Origin: Raphanus sativus
Lineage: Eukaryota; Streptophyta; Magnoliopsida; Brassicales; Brassicaceae
Direction of reading: 5' to 3'
Assembly (NCBI RefSeq): GCF_000801105.2
Contig: NW_026615334.1
Coordinates: 62,001 to 126,000, forward strand
DNA length: 64,000 nt
Positions 35,050 to 46,859 of this stretch are shown here, in pieces (positions within the stretch are counted from its first letter, which is position 1; every line of letters begins with the position of its first letter). The notes beneath the pieces are model-generated. The model was not told where the DNA came from. It did no database searches and saw only the letters and a list, made by a program, of their open reading frames with translations. A program made the position numbers and the translations under genes.

Positions 35050-35281
35050 CTCAAAAAAACGCAAAGAAGCTGCTGCTATCGAGGAGCGGGTTTAGAAAGT
35101 AGACGACGACTTTAGCGCTAAGGTTGGTGGCAAGTACCAATCGGCATTGCTCCTTTTATTTTTGTTTTTTCATTCTTTTTTGAAAAAGCCATAGTATGCA
35201 TTTTATTACAAAGTTTTGTAATTCACAAAATATATGTGACGTGTTTTTAAACATGGAACCACATTTGTTTTATTGTATTTA

Positions 35282-35850
35282 TCTATACCATTAAAAGGGG
35301 AGCATTATCATTTTATGTCCTTAATAAAAATTTCATTGCTTCCAAAAATATCCTTATTTTTACAAAAATTAATAAAATTCATCAATAGTATTTGAGTCTT
35401 TTGGTTTTGGGCTTGCTTATATATATTTAAATGGATTAATAAATAATGGATTTACACATATTTATAAAATATTATTTAATATAAATATTTTAAGTTCAAA
35501 TAGTAGACATATATATTCTGAAACTAAATTAATCAAAAAATATAATAACATCATAATGTTATTTTCTTAAATCTATGTATCATAAAATTACTTTTAAATC
35601 TAAAAAAACACAAACTTATAATAGATTATTAATAACAAAAATAAACTAATACTGTCATATTAATAAGTTTTTATATTATCTTTTATTTGGATGACATAAT
35701 AAAAACATCATCAAAGTTTAAAGACCACGAGTTTATGTAATATTTAAAAAGTATAAGATTAATTTAATAAAAAAATATTATCAGATATTTTATGTTTTAT
35801 TGGATCACTAAATATGAGTCCGTGCGTTACAATGGGTTTTGTTTGATATT
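35282..35850 (+). mobile_element. Degenerate non-autonomous Helitron
   Basis: It starts A|TCTATACCATTAAAAGGGG, a typical Brassicaceae Helitron 5' end. A decayed 3' hairpin region (TCCGTGCG...GGGTTTTG) lies at about 35817-35845 without a readable CTAG. It lies upstream of the ILL3-like gene. The right boundary is approximate. Confidence 0.55.
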
Positions 35851-36465
35851 TTTATTTAATAAAAAACATAAAATAATAAACCATTTTATTATAGTTTTGT
35901 GATTTTTTTTGTATATGTGTGTGAGATTTATTTAATATTTAAAAACTCATTTTCACACATAATTTAAATTTAATAATAAATGAATTATTATCAATTTTGT
36001 ACTTAGGGGTAGAGAAAACATTATACCTAAAAGTTTAAATTGAATATAACCCGAAATAGAAATTACAATAAAATAAAAAGGTTGAAAGTTAAATAACACT
36101 AATCGAGTCAATGACAACATTATACACTTTCTTATGTACCAAGTGAATGTTTTATTAAATAAGCTTTTGAAATTTTCTTTTTGCTAGGATTTTTTTTAAA
36201 AGAAAATATTCTATTTTATAAATCTTTTTTTATTCACAATTAAAAAAAAGAATATACTATTGAACACTCTTTTACATTTTTGTTTAGGATTTTTGAAAAA
36301 TAAAAATTAACGTCATATAACCTTCTCTTCAGAATTTCCAAAAAGGTAAATTGCTATCAAACAATTATTTATGTTACTTCAGTAACTTTAGTATCATGTT
36401 CATCATCAGATTCTCTCTTAAAAATATAATCAAATAAGTTTTTACAATTCTATTTTGGTTAGAAC
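35851..36465. other. AT-rich intergenic DNA
   Basis: Only long A/T runs. I see no gene, terminal repeat or recognisable element. Confidence 0.6.
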
Positions 36466-36740
36466 TTTAAAAATATGATACAAATCTGTTTTGTTTATGA
36501 TTTTTTAAAGGAAAACAATTATCAAATAATTCTTCTACAGTTTTATGGTTTTAGAAAAAAAAATTAATATTTGATAATTTTTTACAATTATATTTTGTCT
36601 AGCATTTAGAAAAATAAAATTACTATCAAATAATTATTTCCAGTTAATATTAACTATTTTTTAAAGAGTTTCCATTTTCAAATTCGTTTTTTCAATATTA
36701 CTAATAGTTTTTACAATTTTTACTTGTTAATTAGATAACT
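36466..36740. repeat. Direct repeat copy 1 flanking a composite insertion
   Basis: About 275 bp, nearly identical to 38228-38505. The sequence continues smoothly from the left flank here, and into the right flank from copy 2. Confidence 0.85.
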
Positions 36741-37124
36741 TCTCACGGAGATTAGCCAGTCTTTATCCCCCTCAGCTTCTTTCAGCAACTCGTACTCGGA
36801 AGAAGCGATAACCACCAATGGAAGAAGAAGAAGAAGCGTTGAGTGTGCAATTGAGCATATAGCCATCTCAAAAAACGCAAAGAAGTTTTATCAAAAAAAA
36901 AAAAACGCAAAGAAGCTGCGATCCGGGAGGGGGTTTCGAAAGTAGACGACGACTTTAGCGCTAAGGTTGGTGGCAAGTACCAATCAGCATTGCTCCTTTT
37001 ATTTTGTTTTTTCATACTTTTTTTTCTTTTTTGAAAAAGCCATAGTATGCATTTTATTATAAAGTTTTGTAATTCACAAAATATATGTGACGTGAGTTTT
37101 TAAACATGGAACCACATTTGTTTG
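36741..37124 (-). pseudogene. Duplicated 5' end and promoter of the ILL3-like gene
   Basis: Matches 34911-35270: part of exon 1, the start codon region and the upstream sequence, with small deletions and an insertion of an A-run near 36890-36905. It has no downstream exons and cannot encode the enzyme. It keeps about 250 bp of sequence upstream of the ILL3-like ATG. Confidence 0.85.
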
Positions 37125-38227
37125 TTTTTTTTTTTTGACGGCAAACGACTATTCTATTACTCAAACTTGAGGTGGTCTGGGTAACCAGACCGGGATAGAA
37201 TAACCAACAAAATGTAACTTCCTATGGAAGGATCTAGCTGTCTTAGCTAAAAAGTCTAAAAACTGATTACGCGCTAGCGGAACATAAGAAATCTTGAAGG
37301 CCGGGAAGCATATGAGCAGTGTCTCTATTCTATCCAATTCCGTAGCAAAACTTGGCCAAGCCTGAGGTTCCTTGATCATTGCGATCAATTATTTGTAGTC
37401 TGTTCCGAAGTTCTGGCATGTTGAATGTTGAAGCATATTCTCCATCGCCCATCTGAGTGCTTCCACTTCTGAGTGCAGAGCTGATTCTCTTCTGGCGAAG
37501 TTGTGTGAACCCATGAGTTGCGTTTTCCCCCACTGTCCAACCAGACCCATCCACATTCACTAAATTGAGCAAGCGCTGTCCATAATCCATCTAGTAAGAA
37601 AATATTTCCCAAGCTTATGACTTGGGGTTCCTGTACAGTACTCTCTTGTACTACTGGAGGTATCGTCTCATTGGCATTCGAAGCTTGAAACTCACTCTCA
37701 GCATATCGAACTAGTTCCAGTGGATCTCTGTCTATTCCCCTAAAGAGTTTGTCATTTCGAGCTTTCCAGATGTACCATATTAGCCAGGGATAAGGATCCC
37801 TGTCAAGCTCTGGTTCAAGTGAACCATCTTTTTCCCAGAAGAGGTAGTTCATATTCATATAGATACTTGATGCTGGAAAAACACCAGGATTAGTTGGAAT
37901 CGATGAATGTAACCAAACTTGTAGAGCAGGTGGACATTCGAAAATAGCATGTGTTACTGACTTCTGTGGTTCACCACATCTCTAGCAGTAATTGTCACAT
38001 CTCATATTTCTCCTTGCTAGATTTCTCATTACTGCCACATGACCAGTTAACAATTGCCACAGAAGGTGGCAAATTTTCTGCGGCGCCTTTATCTTCCAAG
38101 CAAAGGCTTGGAGCTTTGTAATACTTGGCTCTAACATTTGCTTTTCATCTGCATCCTTCAATAGGTTTTGAGCAACCCAATATCCAGACTTGACCGTGTA
38201 TTGTCTATGTCGTGTGAAGTTCCAGCA
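37125..38227 (-). pseudogene. 5'-truncated LINE remnant (zf-RVT and RNase H tail)
   Basis: On the minus strand, 38227-37982 encodes a zf-RVT-like segment (KICHLLWQLLTGHVAV...NMRCDNYC). A TAG interrupts it at 37982, and the same frame continues through FECPPALQVW and YLFWEKDG. An RNase H-like portion follows (GWVWLDSGGK; the second part at 37388-37161 is in a shifted frame). The 3' A tail appears as T12 at 37125-37136. There is no target duplication beside it. It is dead. Confidence 0.8.
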
Positions 38228-38505
38228 ATTAAAAATATGATACAAATCTATTTTGTTTATGATTTTTTAAAGAAAAACAATTATCAAATAATTCTTCTAC
38301 AGTTTTAGGGTTTTAGAAAAAAAAATTAATATTCGATAATTCTTTACAATTATATTTTGTCTAGCATTTAGAAAAATAAAATTACTATCAAATAATTATT
38401 TCCAGTTAATATTAACTATTTTTTAAGAGTTTCCATTTTCAAATTCGTTTTTTCATATTACTAATATTTTTTACAATTTTACTTGTTAATTAGATAACTT
38501 TTAGT
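38228..38505. repeat. Direct repeat copy 2 flanking the composite insertion
   Basis: Near-identical to 36466-36740. The pair brackets the ILL3 5' fragment and the LINE remnant. Confidence 0.85.
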
Positions 38506-38544
38506 AACATGTTTATCATTAAAACTTTTAAGTAAAAATATATA

Positions 38545-39466
38545 TATTAAAAGAGAAGTCATGACTTATTCTATGTGTGATGTTTAAAGTAGATCATCTT
38601 TTAGAAATTCATTAATTAACATATACATATCATTTAATTTGACATTATATCTGGATAACTACTTTAATCATAATATATTTTGATATATTTTTGTTTTACA
38701 TATATATTAAAAAATCCAACAAATTTTTGCAAAATATTTTTAAAAGATCTCAATGCTTAAATTTGATGTAAAGTTTTTTAATAACTTTGTAACTAATACT
38801 AAAATCTTGTTATACATTAATATATACTTATTTATCATTTATAAAAGGAAAATACTAATTTATCACATTATTTATTTATTTTATAATCATAATATTTTAA
38901 ATTAAACTAATTATTATAATGAACTAAATATGAAAAAATTGTATTAAATTGATATATTAATATATTTTATTTTTTTAAATAAAAATACTTATGTTAAAAT
39001 AATATAGTATGTTAGTAAAACGGGTTTCACACAATAAATTATATAATACATGTGTACAAATTAACATATCTTAAATTTACAAATATAAAAATATATTATC
39101 TAAAATGAATAAACATAAAAATTGCTAAAAGGTAATCGAGACTTTGAAGTGGAGGTAAGAATTTAACTTAAATTAAATATAAATTAATTTAAAAAAAATA
39201 TTTCCATGTAATTTTGAATCCTTTAATAATAAAATGCAAATTTAATAGGATAAATATATAATAAAAATGATAAATATATGTGATGGTTTGCAACAATTAA
39301 ATAATTACGACATGTAAACTACAAAATTATTGGATTTAAAATAATTATATAAACATTTAAATATATATTTAACATCAATATATACTACTAATAATGTAAA
39401 ACAAGTATCTATAAATATATATAAATGAAATGAAAACCCGGCATGGTTACACGGGTCATTATCTAG
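38545..39466 (+). mobile_element. Probable non-autonomous Helitron
   Basis: The 3' end is clear: an ACCCG ... CGGGT hairpin at about 39436-39456, then CATTATCTAG ending at 39466, followed by T. The 5' end is less certain; 'ATATTAAAAGAGAAGTC' near 38545 resembles a Helitron start with the first bases altered. There is no coding sequence. Confidence 0.6.
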
Positions 39467-39754
39467 TTACTATTAAATTTGCTGGTCAGGATTTAAAAAA
39501 GAAAAAAAAAGATCATGTTTGGTTAAGATCAAAAAGGAAAAAAAAAGTTTTACAAACCCTTAATATTAGGTGAGATACGTCAAAACAGAACTAACATCAC
39601 ATATTACAATCAATACTATTAAATTTATTAGTTGAGCCCAACCAAAAAAAAGTATCTAAATGTAACTAACTGCATACAATATATATACTGTATAATAATA
39701 TAACTGCAACGAAAAAAAGAAAAGTGCATAGCTTAATATATATTCAAGATCTGT
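39467..39754. other. AT-rich intergenic DNA
   Basis: No gene or element end is recognised. Confidence 0.6.
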
Positions 39755-40565
39755 TCGTCCAGGCGACTTGCCTAGAAGTCGTCATGTCAATTCAGGGGTT
39801 CATTTTGCATCTGACTTTTAATTTTTTTTCTAGACGACTTACATGTTAGTCGTCCAATTTTTTTGATAAAAAGAAAATCGAGACGACTTACATGTTAGTC
39901 GCCTAGGGAAAACGGGTTAGTTTGGCATTTTACCGGAATTTGTCAGAAATTTAACTTTTCCTCGACGACTTAAAAGTTAGTCGTCCAGTAGAAAATTAAA
40001 AAAAAAATTGTTTTTTCTAGACGACTAACTTGTAAGTCGTCTCAGGTTAAGTTTTGCAATTGAAATATTAAATCAAAAAAATTCTAGACGACTTACATGT
40101 TAGTTGTCTCGAGTTTTTTTACCTAGTAGACTAACTTGTAAGTCGACCATAATTTTATTTCGAGATTATGGTCAAATATTGCTAATCTTGGACGACTTAC
40201 AGGTTAATCGTCTAGGTAAAAAAAACTCGAGACGACTAACATGTAAGTCATCTAGAATTTTTTTTTGTTTAATAGTTCAATTGCAAAATTAACCTGAGAC
40301 GACTTACACGTTAGTCGTCTAGGCAAAACAAAATATACTTTTCTTAATTTTCTCAGGAAAAGTCAAATTTCTGACACATTCTGGTCAAATGCAAAACTAA
40401 CATGTTTTCTGTAGACAACTAACCTGTAAGTCGTCTCGATTTTTTTTATCAAACAAAGTTGGACCACTAACCTGTAAACCGTCTAGGTTAAAAATCAATT
40501 GCAAAACTAACCTAAATGGACAACTTCCTAGAAGTCGTCCAGACGACCTCCGTGGAAGTCGTTTG
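39755..40565. mobile_element. Large fold-back element built from small palindromes
   Basis: The two arms (about 39755-40144 and 40174-40563) are inverted copies of each other. They are centred near 40159, where GACCATAA and TTATGGTC face each other. Each arm carries several imperfect palindromes of the form GACGACT-N8-AGTCGTC, with shared spacer sequences such as 'ctcgagttttttt' and 'gcaattga'. It has no coding sequence. A transcript would fold into one long hairpin. Confidence 0.75.
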
Positions 40566-42095
40566 TGTCAATGTTTAATAAAATTTCATTTTCTCTAAAC
40601 CTATAAAGACTTTTTAATATGTTTTGTTAATTCATGTATATTAGTCAATTTTAGGGCTACTGAATGAAATTTATAACTTAATTGGTGATATTTATGAGGT
40701 TGCCAACATTCATGTTATTTAAAGTTTTTAACTGATCCAAGAAGACTTCCGTGGAAGTCTTCTACGCTAGTTTTTAATTCTTCTACGCTAGTTTTTAAGT
40801 CTTCTACACTAGTTTTTGAATAACTTGTATTTTTAAGAGTGATAAGTAGCTTTAAGATATGTAAAACTAATATTTTTGAAATATGTTTTCTCTCTTATTT
40901 TTACTAAATTTGACTAAGTTTTTCAACACAAACTTGTAAAAATGTGATATAGTTTGACTAGTTACTATTGTTTGTTTCCCTCTCTTAAGTATTATTGGTA
41001 TAGACACCAATGATGATTATTGTTATGAGTTGGAAGAAGGGTTAAAATGCTTCTTAAAATTTTGTACTAATATGAGGCTACGAACATTCTTGTTTATTAA
41101 GATGAGAAGAAGGCCATTGGAATTTATTATTGCATACGAGATATCCAAATATTAGAAAAATCTATTGAAGTCAATTATTTCATTGATTTGTTAATGTGTA
41201 AACACATTGTTAGCACATAAATTACATCTTGGGAAACATTATTACTGATTTTACAAAAAATCACAACTAAAGGAGTACACATGCAAATCACAAAACATAC
41301 CACAAACAAAACTATTTTAGACCAGTCATCTACAAAGACAAGCTTGGACTCCGCTTGATATGGAAGAAGACTTCGTCAAAAGACTTCTAGGAAGTCCAGA
41401 AGTCCAGATGACTTGACTTCCTGGAAGTCCAGACGACTTACAAGAAGTCCAGACGATTTACTTCCTGGAAGTCATCTGGCGCATTATATTTTAGACGACT
41501 AACAGGTAAGTCGTCCCAGAAGTCTTTAAGATCTGAAAATTCTTCATATCCAAATCCAAATCTAAAAAGCATGCACATCTAAAAACGTTCAAATGGCTTA
41601 AAACAGAGAAAATGAGTGGAAGATATAATTTTATAGAATACACAACGTACATGTCCAAGTGGAAGATGAGAACCATCTGATTAAAAACCTTGAAAAAAAA
41701 GATAGATTAGTGAGAAAGAAATGAGACAAAACTAAAAAATTCATATAAAGTTTGGTGTTTTCAAGTCAAAGAGATTAGAGTGGGTTTGAAGAGTTTTAGT
41801 TTGGGAAAATGTAAAAAATGTATACAACAGGAAGTTATCAAATGAAGAAAAATCATACATAAAAACTTGCCAAAACGCTTAGATATTTTATGAAAGGGAG
41901 AAACATGGGAGAAGACTCCGTCAGACGACTTCCAGGAAGTCCGCTTCCAGGAAGTCCAGACGACTAACATGTAAGTCGTCCAGAAGTCTTCCAGATCTGA
42001 AACAAGATAAATTAGTGAGAAAGACATTAGACAAAAACAATAAATTGGTATAAATTTTGGTGTTTATAAGTCCAAAGAGATTAGAGAGAGGTTGG
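40566..42095. repeat. Region with further GACGACT/AGTCGTC palindromes and short tandem repeats
   Basis: More palindromic units occur at about 40736, 41376-41515 and 41923-41985, many of the form gacttcc-agg-aagtc. A 20-21-bp unit (CTTCTACGCTAGTTTTTAA) is repeated three times near 40760-40825. The stretch 41990-42095 repeats 41510-41790 in shortened form. No gene is recognised, and 40830-41340 shows nothing recognisable. Confidence 0.6.
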
Positions 42096-42265
42096 ATTGT
42101 TAGCTCAATTACCAGGAGGTCATCACGTGGTTTAGCCTGTTCGGCCGTTGCTTCCTCCCTGAATGAGATCTCGTCTGGATAGGATGAGATTTCCATCTCG
42201 CGTCTGATTGTTGAGCGGTTTTTGCGGGTAAGATTGATCCGTACCCCCTCCTTCTAGCGCCAAAC
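42096..42265 (-). mobile_element. PBS and truncated internal start of the LTR-C element
   Basis: On the minus strand, directly after the LTR, TTTGGCGCTAGAAGGAGGGG (from 42264 down) is the primer-binding region. A short frame starts with ATG at 42196 and reads into '...KPRDDLLVIELTI', which resembles the lead-in to a Tat-type protease. It is cut at about 42096. Gag appears to be missing. Confidence 0.6.
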
Positions 42266-43256
42266 TGTGGGAACCGAAATTCGCACCGTCAATATTTCGT
42301 ATATTTTAGGAAAGTAGGAAAACCCTAATTTCCCAGAGGTCCCGGATTTCTGAGAAACCACACGTCAAGCATTCAGAACACGACAATAACGGAAAATAAA
42401 AATAAAAATCATAAAAAGAGAGCAAGAAGGATTTTATTCCGAATCTGCGTATGAGCGTAACAACGACAAGGTAACGTGCTTCGGCTATGAGAGCTGTCGG
42501 CAAGATCCCTAGTTTTAATATCCGAAGGTGGCTAAACCTAATTGAGTCGCAGCTCGGAAAAAAAAACGGAATTTTTTTCTGCGGAATATTCCATTTTTTC
42601 CGATCTCCACGATTATCTGCGGAAAGTTTCCATTTTTCCGCGGAAACTGATGCTTATCCTCCAAGCATAAACTGTCATAAGGTTTATGGATTTTTAAGAA
42701 ATCGCAAGTGGGCCTCGAATCAAGTTTAAGGACCTCTTTGGGCCGTATTTTTGATTAAGACTTTTTACGATTTCTCCGATAAGGTTAAGTTTCCGCGGTT
42801 TTATCGTAAACCAAACGTACGATTCCATTTGATCGAGAGATCAAGAAACGGATAGTCGTGGATTGCGAAGAACGGTTTTACGGATAGTCGAGAATGCATA
42901 GTTTTACGTCGTATCGTCGTTTTGGAAGACTTTGCACATTTCGGAGAATGATCGATGCACGAACGTTCGATCGCTATAGCGACCGAACTTTGTCCGCAGC
43001 TCGGTCGCTATTCCCGAACTCGGTCGCTATAGCGACCGAGCTTCGTATGATCCTGCGATTATAAAGTTCATATTCTCGTGTTTCGACGATTCTTTGTTAT
43101 CTTCGATGATCGTGTTTTGACGAGAACTTTATTTAATTTGCGGAACTTTTCGCAAGATATTTTATTTTTACGATTTTCTTTCGTAAAAATAAAATAAAAT
43201 TTATTTTATCGAATGTTTTGATACTAACTTCGTAATGACGGCTTTTGACCCCAACA
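42266..43256 (-). repeat. LTR of the LTR-C family (minus orientation)
   Basis: 991 bp. On the minus strand it begins TGTTGGGGTC and ends GGTTCCCACA, followed by a PBS, so it is the 5' LTR of a minus-oriented element. It contains the palindromic GCTCGGTCGCTA repeats at 42965, 42999 and a shortened third. It abuts the DEFL/PPR array at 43257. No partner LTR is visible nearby. Confidence 0.8.
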
Positions 43257-43428
43257 GTATAGCTTTATATTTATGCTTAAAACATAAATAGTCAACATTT
43301 ATTTAAATTCTATACATGTTTTTTTAAAAATTATTTAATATTATTTATCAAAAACAATTTAATAAAATATTGTTATATAATACTTATTTGGCATAGGGCA
43401 TAAAAATGTCTTGGCACGGCTCTGTTGA

Positions 43429-43795
43429 TTAACATGGAAAGTGGCAGAAACACTGGCGCCTAGGGAATTTATAATCGCAAGTACCACGTATTGCTTTCTC
43501 GACTGTGACGCAAAACCGGCAATTATTATCCTTCATACAAGATCTTGTCCCTGAGCTAGGCGTCCTCTTGCATGTCTTCTGCCCTTCCACCATCGTTTGT
43601 TCTTCTTTATATATATACATGCATAAATAAGTCAGGGTTGATTATCAAATAATCTGAAATTTAATAAATAATATAACTTGCTATGTATATAATAATGTCA
43701 ATACTTTTTTTTTAATAATGTCAATACTTACCAAAAGCAGAAAAGATAACTAGAACAACGAAGAGGAAGGTGATGATGGAAGCAAACTTAGCCAT
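43429..43795 (-). CDS. Defensin-like cysteine-rich secreted peptide, copy 1
   Basis: Two exons: 43795-43732 (64 nt) and 43604-43429 (176 nt), with a GT-AG phase-1 intron, giving 79 aa. Exon 1 encodes a signal peptide, MAKFASIITFLFVVLVIFSAF. The mature part has eight cysteines in the order C-x10-C-x5-C-x2-C-x10-C-x8-C-x-C-x3-C, typical of plant defensin-like (LCR/DEFL) peptides. These are usually antimicrobial or reproductive signals; the target here is unknown. The exon/intron layout, signal exon then cysteine exon, is the family's standard. It lies head-to-head with a PPR pseudogene. The frame is intact. Relative to copies 2 and 3 it differs at 9 coding nucleotides, all amino-acid-changing. 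Confidence 0.85.
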
Positions 43796-44252
43796 GCTAT
43801 GTTCTACTTTTTACTTTTTTTTTTTAATTTGAAGGTATGTTATGTGTATTGTATGAGGAACTGAGCCTAAGATGATTTTGTATTTATAATGACATGATGG
43901 CTAGTTTAGACGAGAAAAGGCTAACCAAGAGATAAAATCTTGTTTGTGATTGGACACTACTTCCTAAAAACAATCATCTACCCGCTGCTGCTGAAACTCA
44001 TATGGTATCTCCATCCTTAAGATAGAAAGTTTTATCACTAGTGAAAGATCAATTTAAGTCACACATCGAAAATTAAACAAAAGAAAGTCTAATATATAAA
44101 AAGAAGTCTAACTCTAATTAGGATAAAGCTTTCTGAAAAGAAAACAAAAAGTAAATCTATGCGGAATTTTCCTTTTAAATTTAAAATGAACAATATCGTA
44201 ATTCCAACAAGTAGAACTAGTAGTTTTAATATATCTCAATATATGTTTATTA

Positions 44253-44560
44253 ATGCAGTTTCTCCACAAGCTACCTCCTCCGTTAGGGAACTCGAACGCA
44301 AGGTTTCTCACTTCCTTTACCTCTAAACCTAATATCATTTCCCTCCGCTGCTTGTCGCCGCTGTCTCTCGATTGTTCCACCGAAGAAGACTCGACACAAC
44401 CCACCTTTCTTCTCTCCGACAACCACCACCACCGGTTCTCAATTCACTACCGCGAAGACTCAGCCATCCTTGTTCTTGGCTTCTAGAGCTGCTTCAAGAG
44501 GATGGATACTGGAGAAAAGACCAATTCTTCGTTATGATTCGGTTCCTCCGTCGCTCCTCA
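44253..44560 (+). pseudogene. PPR 5' fragment (partial duplication in unit 1)
   Basis: Copies 45156-45463 almost exactly, then joins DEFL exon-1 sequence within 'ctcaagg' (about 44560). Only the start of the PPR gene is present. Confidence 0.85.
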
Positions 44561-44561
44561 A

Positions 44562-44588
44562 GGTGATGATGGAAGCAAACTTAGCCAT
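44562..44588 (-). pseudogene. DEFL exon-1 remnant
   Basis: The first nine codons (ATG at 44588) of a DEFL signal peptide, cut at the duplication junction. No cysteine exon follows. Confidence 0.8.
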
Positions 44589-45155
44589 GCTATGTTTTAC
44601 TTTTTACTTTTTACTTTTTTTTTAATTTGAAGGTATGTTATGCGTATTGTATGAGGAACTGAGCCTAAGATGATTTTCTATTTATAATAACATGATGGCT
44701 AGTTTAGTCTTTTACTTTTCATCATACAATAAAGTTTAACCACAAGAATTGAAACACATATCTATTATTTAGGTAATTAGAGGCATTCTTAAACTTCAAG
44801 TGGGTAAAATAGACGAGAAAAGGCTAACCAAGAGATAAAATCTTGTTTGTGATTGGACACTACTTCCTAAAAACAATCATCTACCCGCAGCTGCTGAAAC
44901 TCACATGGTATCTCCATCCCTAAGATAGAAAGTTTTATCACTGGTGAAAGATCAATTTAAGTCACACATCGGAAATTAAACAAAATAAAGTCTAACATAT
45001 AAAAAGAAGTCTAACTCTAATTAGGATAAAACTTTCTGAAAAGAAAACAAAAAGTAAATCTATGCGGAATTTTCCTTTTAAACTTAAAATGGACAATATC
45101 GTAATTCCAACAAGTAGAACTAGTAGTTCTAATATATCTCAACATATGTTTATTA

Positions 45156-46682
45156 ATGCAGTTTCTCCACAAGCTACCTCCTCCGCTAGGGAACTCGAAC
45201 GCAAGGTTTCTCACTTCCTTTACCTCTAAACCTAATATCATTTCCCTCCGCTGCTTGTCGCCGCTGTCTCTCGATTGTTCCACCGAAGAAGACTCGACAC
45301 AACCCACCTTTCTTCTCTCCGACAACCACCACCACCGGTTCTCAATTCACTACCGCGAAGACTCAGCCATCCTTGTTCTTGGCTTCTAGAGCTGCTTCAA
45401 GAGGATGGATACTGGAGAAAAGACCAATTGTTCGCCATGATTCGGTTCCTCCGTCGCTCCTCAAGACTCCACGAGATTCTTCCTGTAAAATTTTTGAAAA
45501 CTTTATCTTCCTATATATATTCAAGAAAATCAAGAACCTCTATTTTCTAATGTAATCTAAGGTGATCGATCCGTGGAAAGGCTAGACCCTTCACGAATCA
45601 ACGAGACTAACTACGAGAAGATCTTAAGGCTTCTATGTGCGGAAAGATCGATGAACGAAGAGGTTTTAGCTTTACCATCAATGATTAATGATTATGAGAT
45701 AAACCCGTCTTTAAGAATCTGCAAGTCTATCATCCACGGTTACGCTGACAATGGCAAGTTCGAGGAAGCAATGTTATACTTGAATCAGATGAAAGAGAAC
45801 GGTGTGTTACCGGAAACCGAGACATACGACAGGCTGATTGAAGGGTACGGTAAGTGGCAACTGTACGGTGAGATTGTTTCGTGCGTCAAGAGAATGGAAG
45901 CCGAGGGTTGTGCTCGTGACCACGTTACTTATAATCTACTCGTGTGCGAGTTCGCTCGAGGAGGGTTGCTTAAGAGGTTGGAGAGGATGTATCAGAGCTT
46001 GATGTCGAGGAAGATGACTCTGGACCTTGTTACTTTGGTGTCGATGCTTGGAGCTTATGCAGAGTTTGGGGTGTTGGAGAAGATGGAGGAGACGTATGAC
46101 AAGATTCTGATGTTTGGGATTTGTTTGGATGAGGAGTTAGTTAGGAGGTTAACGTGTGATTACATTGATAAACTCATGTTCTCGAGGTTCGATGATTTGT
46201 GATGTGGCATTCGGAGGAGCGATCTGGCTTGGTGTCTGAGGGGTCTATGTCAAGCATATCTTGTGAGTCGGAATGTTTTGGATTACCTTGAAAAAGAGAT
46301 GAACGAAGCGAGAATTCCTTGGAGTACAACTTTTGCTAATATTGTTCTTTTAGCTTACTTGAAGATGGGGGATTTTAAGAGCATTGAACTGTTACTATTT
46401 GAGATAGGGAAGAGACGTGTGAAAATTGATCTTGTGACTGTAACAATTGTCGTCGACTTGAGCGTAGCTGGGTTCGAGGGTACTGCAGTTTTTATGAACT
46501 GGAAAAAGAATGGGTTTCTTGATAAGCCTGTAGAAATGAAGACTGACCCTTTGGTTCATGCTGCTTTTGGGGAAGGCCAGTTTCTTAGAAACTGCAATGA
46601 AGTGATGTAGCACGATACAAAGACATGGAGTTATCAGTATCTATTAGAAGTTGTGGTTAAGAATCAGAAAACTGAAACTTAA
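45156..46682 (+). pseudogene. PPR (pentatricopeptide repeat) protein gene, broken, copy 1
   Basis: Exon 1 lies at about 45156-45484, an intron at 45485-45561 (GT-AG) and exon 2 from 45562. The frame 45573-46202 shows P-class PPR motifs of about 35 residues (for example SIIHGYADNGKFEEAMLYLNQM, then TYNLLVCEFARGG). Such proteins bind organelle RNA. Lesions: the ATG-containing N-terminal frame is out of phase with the frame that splices into exon 2, so a frameshift lies in exon 1. In-frame stops are TGA at 46200-46202 and TAG at 46608-46610. The natural end is probably TAA at 46680-46682. The reading frame downstream of each stop still makes sense. It is the least damaged of the three long copies. 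Confidence 0.8.
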
Positions 46683-46859
46683 AAAACATATATGTGTATG
46701 TATATATTATATATGTGTATATAATGTACGGTTCTTAGCTTTATGGAAAAACCCAACCGAAAGTTTCTTATTTAAGAACTTTTCGGTTGGAATTTTGGTA
46801 AAGCTAAGAACCCTGCATTATATACGCATATATAATATATACATACATATATATGTTTT
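46683..46859. mobile_element. Fold-back MITE, unit 1
   Basis: 177 bp with arms of about 80 bp that pair almost fully (AAAACATATATGTG ... CATATATATGTTTT) around a short loop at TCTTATTTAAG. It is flanked by TAA on both sides, and the left TAA is also the probable PPR stop codon. It is absent from the old copy at 33370-33400. The TAA duplication suggests a PIF/Harbinger (Tourist-like) origin. Sequence to 46898 may belong to it as well. Confidence 0.65.

Noticed and set aside
39755..42000. Regularly spaced palindromes that look like a CRISPR array
   Set aside because: This is plant nuclear DNA; spacers are not of uniform length, arms are mirror copies, and no cas genes exist. A fold-back transposon fits better.
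44253..44486. The ATG-started 77-codon frame as a separate small protein gene
   Set aside because: It is the 5' part of the PPR pseudogene; it ends because of a frameshift and is repeated with each PPR copy.
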